A DNA stretch of 64,000 nucleotides from Tribonema minus (Eukaryota; Sar; Xanthophyceae; Tribonematales; Tribonemataceae). The notes under the pieces are model-generated. The model ran no database searches and was not told where the DNA came from. It was given only the letters and a program-made list of their open reading frames with translations. The stretch is from NCBI GenBank assembly GCA_017506865.1, contig JAFCMP010000068.1, positions 124,001 to 188,000 of the forward strand, given 5' to 3'. Shown piece by piece: positions 56,401 through 64,000 of this stretch. The number at the start of each line of letters is the position of its first letter. Within the stretch, counting starts at the first letter, position 1. Position numbers and translations under genes: made by a program.

Positions 56401-59259
56401 CGCAAGTAGGCTCTGCAAGTAGGGTTTAAGGCAAAGTTTTCGAGAGCATCGCACCACAAATCATGCTGCTGGATGCGCTGCCGACGCCCGTTCCGCATGT
56501 GCGTCAGCTTTTCGCTTTCCGTGCTTCACTTGAAAATAAACGCATACGCCGGGGCGGCTGGATGCCCGCGCCTTTGCAGGATCCGAAAACACGGCAAGTA
56601 ATTTGATGTTACCATGCTCATGCCCCCCCCCCCCCCCACCCCAATCTCTGCTCATGTCATCGCTCAGGGCACTGCACCTGGACGTGGACGCCCTTATGCG
56701 GCACCGGCAATTGATTCGCGTTTCATGTGCTCATCCCCCCCCCCCCCCCCCCACCCCCCCCCCCCCCAAACCCCCATCTCTGCTTATATCATCGCTCAGG
56801 GTCCTGCACCTGGACGTGGACGCCCTCATGCTGCAGCCCGTCGACGAGCTGATCGCCAGGGACGTGGAGCTGGTGTACACCACGGACGTCAAGATGGCGC
56901 CCAACGCGCACAACATGCCCGTGCAGGTACGCTACAGCGCGCACCGCGTGCTCCTGCTTCACAGAGATTGCCTTTCAGCGCCGGGGCGGCTTTCTGCCCG
57001 CGCGGCACATGCGCATATAGGTTGGTTATCCCGTGAAATGAACATGCATCTGCCTCTCTCCTGATCATGGCGGCGAGCATTTGTTCTCCGCATTCCGCAA
57101 CGCTAGCCCATCAAAACACTTCTGCTGGAAGGTACTGTGTACTGCGCAGCAATTATGTAATCGTCTAGCCCCCCGCCCCCCCCCCCCCCCCCCCTTCCCC
57201 TGATCAAGTGATACCCGCTTCCAATTATGTCCGGGCAAACATACCGATGCTTGAACTTCACATGCCGATGCTTGAACTTCACATGCATATGCATTCATTT
57301 CCGCTGCGTCACACAGCCGCATGCGGAGCCAGGGCACCGGCAGATGCATCCTGCGCGGGCGTATAGCTACAAGTTGAAGTATGCTGTGTGGCGGCGACCT
57401 TGAACTTCACATGCCCGCTCCTGTTGATTGTCTGCGCGTACGGCAGGGCGGTTTCCTGCTGTGTCGGCCCAGCCAGGCCACGTTCGATGAGCTGGTGGGC
57501 ATTGTGAAGAAGGGCGACTGGGCTCCCAACGTCGGCTGGGCCAGGAGCGGCATCGGCTTTTTTCACGGCGGCCCCACGATACAGGTGCGCAAAATGAGGT
57601 CTTGAAGTTGACGCACCACCTCCGGGCAGAAAGTTTCGAGCTACTTGAGGTCCACACGTCGGGTTCTTTCGCGACAATCCCATGACAGAAGTGCGTGCAG
57701 CGAGGTCTTGAATGTCGAAAGGCTGCCGTGGGCACGGCAAGTTGAAGTATGTATAAACTCGTACACCAGTTCTTCCATGGCGACTCATGATGCAGGTTGG
57801 CGAAGAGCGGGTGTTGAAGTCGAAGCACCGCTTGCGGGCATAACAAAAGCACAAGTGGAAGTCATTCGAGACGCGCATGCCATGCACCGACACACTGTCG
57901 TTGGCCCGAGCACAGCGCGCTCACTGACCAGCCACATCAATCTGAGTGGAAAACAGCGCAGACGTGAATTGGGAAGGCTGTGCACACCTAGCGCCATGCG
58001 CATGACCTCAACGCCTCAACTGCGCGCCGCCGTCGCCGCCGTCGCTGCAGGGGCTGCTGGCGTACTACTACCGCCATGACAGAAGTGCGCGCATTGAGGT
58101 CTTGAAGTTGAGAAAAGCGTTGCCGTACATTGCCTGTGATGCTGTCGCCGTGTTTGTGAGCGCGCCTGTTACCCTGAATGGAGACAGCGCAGCAGCGATT
58201 GAAAGGGCATGCATGGCGCCTTGCGCGTGACCTCAGCGCTTCCCAACCGCGCGCTGCCGCCGCCGCTGCTGCTCTCGCCGCCGCCGCCGCCGCTGCAGGG
58301 GCTGCTGGCGTACTACTACCGCTTCCTCAAGCCGACGGAGCTGTCGTACGAGGCGGACCGCTGCGCGTTCAACCACATGTGGGACACGCCAGAGTGCAGG
58401 AGGTGCGTTCTAAGTAGAGGTCTTGGCTTGGGGCGGAGGGGTCGGCGTTGTTTTTTAGAACGTGCTGGGCTGCATGGGGGCCTGTGTTGAGAACTGCCGG
58501 AGTTGAGCTGGACGGCCCTTAGCCCCCCCCCCCCCCTTCGCCCCCCCTATCGTGCCCGCCAGCAACGCTTGCCGTGAGGCTTTTGCGCCAGATGCGCTGG
58601 GTGTTACCGCAAGGGCCTGGCCAAGAGCGCGGCTGATTGCACGTGGTGCAGTAGGCGAGGAGTGATTGTCTGTGCCCGCAACGCGGTTGCTGCATCGCCT
58701 TCGGTGACATTATCAGCAACCCGCGGCATCCGACCAAGGCTTCTTCGCATGCCTTATAGGTTGCTGAAGCTAGTTGTTTTGTACTGTCCACATTGTGATT
58801 CCCGTAGGGATTGAACTCGCCCCTCCCCCCCCCCCCCCCCCCCCCGCCCCCTGCAGCTACGCCATCGGCGACGTGCACAGCGTCCACTTCACGCAGTCGT
58901 GCCCCAAGCCCTGGGTGTGCACGGCGCGGCGCCAGGCCGGCTGCGACGCGCTGTCGGCGCGCTGGTACGCGCTGCGCGCCGCCGCGCGCGCGCGCGCGCG
59001 CGCCTCGCGCCCTCCGACGCGTGCCAGCACGGCCGCTACGTGCCCATCGCCGCCACTTGAAGTACAGGTTGACGCCATTCTTCAACAAGCAGCAGGCGTC
59101 TTCGCTGCAGCGTCGGCGGTGGTGGTGCCGACGACGCGGGAGCGACGGCGGCGGCCGCGGCGGCAACCGATGCGGGGTTCGCCGTCGCGCGGCCCAAATG
59201 TTGAGGCCGTGGGGGCCGCTGCAATCGGGCATGACGGCGGGCTATTTTGCGCGCCGTAG
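53435..59259 (+). CDS. Glycogenin-like family 8 glycosyltransferase, 8 exons
   Basis: Exons: 53435-53491, 53629-53844, 54644-54854, 56014-56062, 56800-56926, 57447-57584, 58299-58402, 58857-59259; all phases agree, about 434 residues. The N-terminus has a hydrophobic signal or anchor (LAMVCIGTVVLVQLVMHLMA) split by intron 1, so the enzyme is probably luminal or secretory. The fold starts at AYAVTITRIDEG. KLWAFSLTEYYRVLHLDVDA gives the GT8 strand and the DxD metal/nucleotide-sugar site (DVD, residues ~183-185). GGFLLCRPS, WARSGIGFFHGGPTIQGLLA and VHFTQSCPKPWVC (the HF..KPW end motif) complete it. The family transfers sugars from UDP-sugars; donor and acceptor here are unknown. Arg/Ala-rich C-terminal residues after the catalytic part are low complexity. 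It diverges from the IQ gene. Confidence 0.9.
54170..54490 (+). repeat. Echo of the 54644 acceptor interrupted by a telomere-like array
   Basis: CCGAACAGGTGTTGTGTCTG TCCATAG at about 54325-54350 copies the true acceptor and exon start (CCAACAGGTGCTGGGCCTG). It is followed at once by TTAGGG units (54349-54385) where the exon sequence should continue. Upstream intron sequence (54215-54320) also recurs in diverged form at 54425-54535. Confidence 0.75.
55212..55318 (+). repeat. Short interstitial telomere-like repeats
   Basis: Two clusters of GTTAGGGT-type units (55217-55236 and 55283-55316) lie in the intron after the 54854 donor. Confidence 0.75.
56625..56830 (+). repeat. Acceptor echo of the 56800 GT8 exon, with its poly-C tract
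   Basis: Poly-C, ATCTCTGCT, ATCGCTCAG and the exon start encoding LHLDVDALM appear twice: 56625-56695 (copy) and 56737-56830 (true exon). The copy duplicates the region around the catalytic DVD and keeps the acceptor, but its downstream frame does not continue the protein. Confidence 0.9.
58000..58320 (+). repeat. Acceptor echo of the 58299 GT8 exon
   Basis: GCTGCAGGGGCTGCTGGCGT ACTACTACCGC at the true exon start (58293-58325) is present exactly at about 58045-58075, preceded by the same GACCTCA-CGC-TC and CGCCGCCG sequence. The ~245-bp upstream copy then diverges. Confidence 0.9.
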
Positions 59260-61420
59260 CATCTGACGCGGCCCAATGGCAGGCGCTCTGTCCAGGGGAC
59301 CTCGCCGCACGTGCGAAACGCCTCACGCCGACTGCCGGGGCCGCCTCCCCCGCCCAAGAGCGCGCATGCGAGCCGCCGCCGCTCTGCACGCCAGACGTGG
59401 CTGCAGGCCTCCCATGTGCCCCCCCTGCACAGCAGCGCTGTAGCGGCAGCGCTCGGTATGGAGCGCCGTCACTGCACCTGCCAGCTTGCCTGGTGCCCTG
59501 CAGCTGCGGCGCACTGTGCCCGCGACAGGCGCAGCACAGGCTGAATCTGCCACGGGCGTCGCAGGTGCCCAGTGCAGCGGTGATGGCAACGTCGCGCAGA
59601 TGCGCATCGCGCTTGCGCCACTGATCCATCGCGGGTGATGGTCTTGATCTGTATTGAGCCGGACCAGCCACTCCGCAATCCAGCCTGAGACGGTGCACAT
59701 CCTGACCTGGCCATGGACCTTTGCGCAGGCTGCGGTAACGCCAGGCACTGTTGTTCCGCGCGCCATGCTGGACAGTAAACACAAGTCACTCGCAGCGCGG
59801 CTGGCATGGTAGCACTTTTGAGCTGCAATGCAGCGCCCAGCTGTCATGGCAGCGACGGGGTGCTTCTGTAGCAGCAGGGACAGAAACGAGCGAGAGGTGT
59901 TCTGCTCGTGGATGCACCAGCTGCTTTACTCAGCAAGCTGTGACAACAATAACGACAACAAATGTCTCGCGGTTTGTTGAGATACTTGCAGCATTGTGCC
60001 ATATGCAGGACAACACAAGTCAGTTCTGGTGTGCTGCTCATATGATCTGGTGATCTGCATGCTGCACCGCATACTAGCTTGCTGCGGTACGTGTAGTTTG
60101 CAGTTCTGACAACTCACAATACTACGGTGTTGCCTGGAGTCAAAAATCTACATGGTGCAAATTTGCATGGTGCAAATTTGCTGAGATTGCTCCTCTTCTT
60201 ACTTGACCAAGAATGTGAAGCACTGTTGAAGTTGAAGTTCATGGACATTGGATCTTCCCTGCTGGTGCCCTTGCGATTGTTCAGGCCGTGCAAGCAACTT
60301 CCATGTACGACCGGAAGCGACCGCGTCCTCCATGGTGCGCACGCTCCAGCACCAGACACGCAAATCACAACGTCAGAGGAGCCTGTGCACAGTTCCTTGC
60401 TCTTGCTGCACGTATGGCGCGGCTTTCTGCTGGAAGCCACCCTCACGTTGCATCATGTGCATCAGAGTGTATTGCCCACTGGAATGCACTTTGGAGTCTT
60501 GTGTGCATGATAGCGTGTGCTCATGCATTCAAATTTTGAGAGTCCGCACCAGCGCCAGCGAGCGCCGATAGCATCCCGTGCGTCCATGCTGTGCACGCTA
60601 CTGCCCGTTGCATGCGATCATGAGCACAAACGCAGCACACAGAGAGCGCAACCGCGGAAAGCACCACCGCAGCAGCGCGCGCCATACAGACATGCAGTAT
60701 GTGTATTGTGCGCCTCGGCAAAGCCTCTATGCCCCGCACACGAGAAACAAGTATGAGCGTACACACGTTATACGCCCTGCACACGTTGTGGCGGCCCGAT
60801 GTACAACCGGAATGGCGCTCGGCGGCAGCCTTGGACTGTATGGAGAGCGCTGCCGTCTTATCTGGTCGCAATGCCTGACCCAGGCAGCTTGCTCAGTAAA
60901 CTACGCAAGCGCCTCCGCTGCCGTGACTTCCGTCGCTCCTATGACTGACCGCTGCTGCCGACAGTGCCGTCACTATGCGCGCCGCAGCGCTGACGTAGTA
61001 CAGGCGCAAACAAGCGCCACACCTGCCGCCGCTGCTGACAAAGTACCATTCTCAAGAAAACCAACGGTGCCTCTGCCCCCCTTCCCCCTCCCCTCTTCTC
61101 CCCCCCACCCCCCCAGCATGGCAACTGCCAAGTGTGCGAGCGCCGCCACTGCGGCGCTGGCACTCCAACCTAGCTGCTGCTGCATCGTACCACCGCAAAT
61201 ACGCTGCCGCCGCCGCCGCCGCCGCCGCCGTCATCACGATGCACGCTGTAGTGTCGCACGCGTGCTACGGACGGCAGCAGGCCAGCAGCGTTCACGCCGC
61301 CTCGTGAGCGGGCGCGGCTGCCGCCGCGCGAGCGCTACTCGCACCTTACGCAACGCGGCACCGCAACTGCTTCTCGGCAGCGCAACAGCGCGTGTCAACC
61401 GCCGTCGCGGGAGCGCGCGC
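59260..61420. other. Intergenic region between convergent GT8 and HIG1-domain genes
   Basis: No gene recognised. The stretch 59260-59600 continues the exon-like GC of the GT8 tail and is probably 3' UTR. An open frame at 60578-61681 is antisense to the HIG1 exon and is compositional. A short AAATTTGCATGGTGCAAATTTG direct repeat lies near 60150-60181. Confidence 0.4.
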
Positions 61421-64000
61421 TCACGCGTGCGTGACGGGGGCGGCGGCGCGCGGCGCCGAGGCGTGCTGCAGCTCCTCCAGCTCCGTCGCGCCGGGTTCGT
61501 GCTCGCGGTGCACGTGGCCCTCGCCGTCCTCCACAAAGAGGCCGCCGTTCTTGTACATGTAGTCGCGGAAGAACATGGTGGAGACGAGGACGCCGAGCAC
61601 TGTCATCTGGCCGAAAACGCGCGTGTGCATCACCTGCGGCGGCGGCGGTGGCGCGGGGCGGAGGGCGGTGAAACATTGTGAGCGTGGTACTGTGGTGGGA
61701 AGTGTTGTTTTATGTGGTGAGCGGGCGAACAGCGGTGCGGTGATTGGGTCTGTTTCAGAACTGTTGCGGTAGTAAGAAAAGTGTACATATGTGTGAGCAG
61801 AGAGCGGCGATATACGGATCAGTGTGTCAGGCATATGTATGTGATGCAAGCATGCTATTGCAGGTACTGGAGACTAGAAAGGCCGCCGATGCTGTGATGC
61901 TGTATGATCAGAGGCGCACGGCGCACGCCGCGGCATGAACCCCCACTAACATGCTGGTTGGCGCCACTGCATGAGCTATGTAGATGCATGCGTGTTGGAG
62001 TGGCAATGAGTCGTGACAAAGATGTTATGTGCACCCTGATGTATGTAGTATAGAGTCATCAGGTACTTGTTCGTCCTGGTGCAGACGTAATGCCACATTC
62101 TGCCATACGTGGATCATACGGTTCATGCGCTGCAGGTTCGTGACCGCAAAGCGACATTGACACAACATTCTGAAGAATGTTACGTTGACACCTTGGGGCC
62201 TACTTTTAATCAGTCGTTCACGCACTGTTGTTTACACGGTATTTCAAGGATGCGGATGGTAGCTTGCTACCACCTGCAGGCTGCAAGCCCAGCAGTACTG
62301 TACATGCGCGCATGAGGCACGCAGAGTGCATTCACATCATCATGCAGGTCGGAAGTGAACAAAAAGGCCTTTAGCACAGTGCCTTGAGCACAGCAGCATA
62401 ACAACTTCCCCCACCAAAACATCTTGACAACCTGCAAAACTGGTATTTTCTACCTGAACTTTGATTCCAATAGATCAGTATGGACCAGCTTGAGCGTCCA
62501 ATATCTTGCAACAAATCTGCACATTCTGAGTTTCGTGAAAGGTCTGGCCCCATCTATCATGGTGGGTATTATTGTGGTGGATTGCTGCCGATGCAATGTA
62601 AGCACAGGACTGCCATGGTGTGAAGTCCCTCAAAAACACTGAGACCACATTCCATATGTGTTCTTGGTCACTGGTCATGTGCTGAGGAAATGGAGTAGCT
62701 GGTCACAGTTGTCAGCAAAAGCAATGTGCAACAGCTTGCAGACACACTGCCAGCTCTACATAGAATTGAGAAAAACCAGGTTTACAGTCCCTGCTGCTGT
62801 TGACGCTGTTGTTAGCAGCGGATTTATCTGCACCCCTGATGTACAAAGGCCTCCACACAGAGGCAGAATGCTGTCGCTACTTCAAGATATGCAGATATCC
62901 AGATCGTAACTTCCAGCATCGCTCAGAAAACCGCGCGTGAGCCTGAGACTAAAATGCAGACTTTGCTTTGTCGTTGCAGCAGATTGCCGCGGTCATCATG
63001 ACGACATTTGCCAAAAGAGAGGAGGCGGTGACGCACCTTCTGCGAGAACTTCAAGTGGTTGTGCCCCTCGCGGCTCTGCTGCCAGAAGATGGCCCCCACT
63101 GCCGGCACGCCCACCCCCGCTATGAGCCCGAATGGGTTGCTGTACGCCGTGTTGGCGAGCCTGTGGTACCACTGCAGGCTGGGCAGCCTCTGCTCCGTGG
63201 GCTGCGCCGCCATGTGCCCCTTGGGGAAAATGCCGTACTTAGCGGGGTCCGTTTGCGCACCTGCGTGGGTTTGATGGGTTTATGTACACAAGGGCAAGTG
63301 AGAGAGAGTTAGCAGTCGGCTTCCGCGCGCACGCGTGTGTGGAGTAGACGATGGCATGCCGAGAGCGTGGCGACAGGGTGTCACAATCAGCACCTGCTGC
63401 AGATGCGTTTGCTTTACATCACTGCTCATTGCGAGTCGCCAGGTGAACTTCTAGGTGTGTGACGCAGGTGTAAGACGATCGGCGGAACAGCAGTTGCACA
63501 CTTGTTGTCACATTGGCACCTTCACGCCAACGCAGGGCCACGGCGCATGTATGTTATTTAAACTGAAAGCCTACAGAACAGCACTGCAGTAGAGTTGCCT
63601 ACAACAACACTGTCAAACAGAGGTCCAAGACGCAACGCAACCTAGACTGGATCTGCAGCACGACCGAATTGAGATAACCCAAGCTACATGTCACATTTGC
63701 CAGCTACCGCGGTGAGAGGTCACGAGCGGGATAGATTGCTCCTGCTAGTGGTGAGTCCAACTGCAGAAAAGCAGTGCGTCGTGCCGTGAGATCAATTTTC
63801 GCGTGCAGACCAGCCAAATTCCGACTTCAAGAACTGCACAACCAGAACTGTTTGCAGGCATCATGGCTGCCCATGCCGCTGGTTCGCACAACGTACCTGA
63901 CATGACTTTCTCTGCGACGACGAAATACGCGCCCAGCGGAGGCGATATAGCCAGAGCAACCCGCGCTGACACATTTGTCTTCGCCACGAACTTTTTGCTG
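61421..64000 (-). CDS. HIG1-domain (RCF1/HIGD-type) mitochondrial membrane protein, 5' end outside the window
   Basis: Exons (minus): >64000-63897 (partial), 63260-63037, 61633-61421; phases 1 and 0 fit. The HIG1 domain is clear: NPFGLIAGVGVPAVGAIFWQ, then HLKFSQK across the splice into VMHTRVFGQMTVLGVLVSTM and FFRDYM. These form two short membrane helices joined by the family's (Q/S)K..H.R..GQ.. loop. HIG1 proteins associate with respiratory complexes III/IV in the inner mitochondrial membrane (family knowledge); the same place here is inference. The window-edge exon adds another hydrophobic segment (VALAISPPLGAYFVVAEKVM), so the protein may have an extra N-terminal helix. The C-terminus is a hydrophilic, Glu/His-rich and Ala-rich tail. 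The start codon is not seen; an internal ATG at 63213 would give a shorter form. Confidence 0.87.

Noticed and set aside
60127-60200. Pentapeptide-repeat-like LHGANLHGANL
   Set aside because: It is only two units, produced by a short direct DNA repeat, with no continuing domain.
60578-61681. 367-codon plus-strand open frame
   Set aside because: It overlaps the HIG1 exon in antisense, is Arg/Ala/Ser-rich, has no family motif and gains its length from GC-rich sequence.
1-64000. Retroviral, LTR-type, Polinton or other virus-like elements; CRISPR, rRNA and tRNA genes
   Set aside because: I looked for hallmark protein motifs, long terminal repeats, spaced repeat arrays and RNA gene boxes and found none convincing.

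Overview
This window looks like nuclear DNA of a GC-rich, intron-dense unicellular eukaryote, plausibly a microalga (a haptophyte-like or other GC-rich protist lineage; the sequence does not settle which). Exons are strikingly GC-rich and introns are much closer to 50% GC. Introns use GT-AG plus several GC-AG donors, and interstitial TTAGGG-type telomeric repeats occur in introns. There is no operon structure, no prokaryotic gene and no recognisable viral element. Most long open frames here are by-products of high GC. I assembled genes by matching protein family patterns and then testing splice sites and reading phase by hand.

Layout: (1) 8615-787, minus strand, a DENND6-type DENN-domain protein, eight exons in consistent phase, 3' end probably outside the window. 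(2) 8616-11510, intergenic, with copy A of a 1.05-kb dispersed repeat. (3) 11511-16818, plus, a heat shock transcription factor. (4) 16819-21122, intergenic, with an HSF-tail duplication and copy B of the repeat. (5) 22726-21123, minus, a 164-residue CCHC zinc-knuckle protein. (6) about 23552-33841, plus, a large membrane-anchored ATPase-like protein with a coiled coil. (7) 39359-34055, minus, a DNAJC9 homologue, divergent from (8) 39527-40993, plus, an A/B-type cyclin. (9) 42108-42797, plus, a small two-exon gene of unknown function. (10) 53312-43258, minus, a 13-exon IQ-motif, helix-rich protein, divergent from (11) 53435-59259, plus, a glycogenin-like GT8 glycosyltransferase. (12) from beyond 64000 to 61421, minus, a HIG1-domain membrane protein.

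The genes are housekeeping and regulatory (membrane traffic, heat shock response, histone/Hsp70 co-chaperone, cell cycle, sugar transfer, mitochondrial membrane) and do not form a pathway. HSF and a J-domain co-chaperone sit in the same window, but I see no sign that this is more than chance.

The most unusual signal is structural. In at least four genes, exon-intron junctions are repeated as degraded tandem copies ('junction echoes') inside the adjoining intron: donor copies lie downstream of the true donor and acceptor copies lie upstream of the true acceptor. This looks like a local mode of intron lengthening that also scatters decoy splice sites. Long poly-C tracts just ahead of acceptors, GC-AG introns and telomere-like arrays accompany it.
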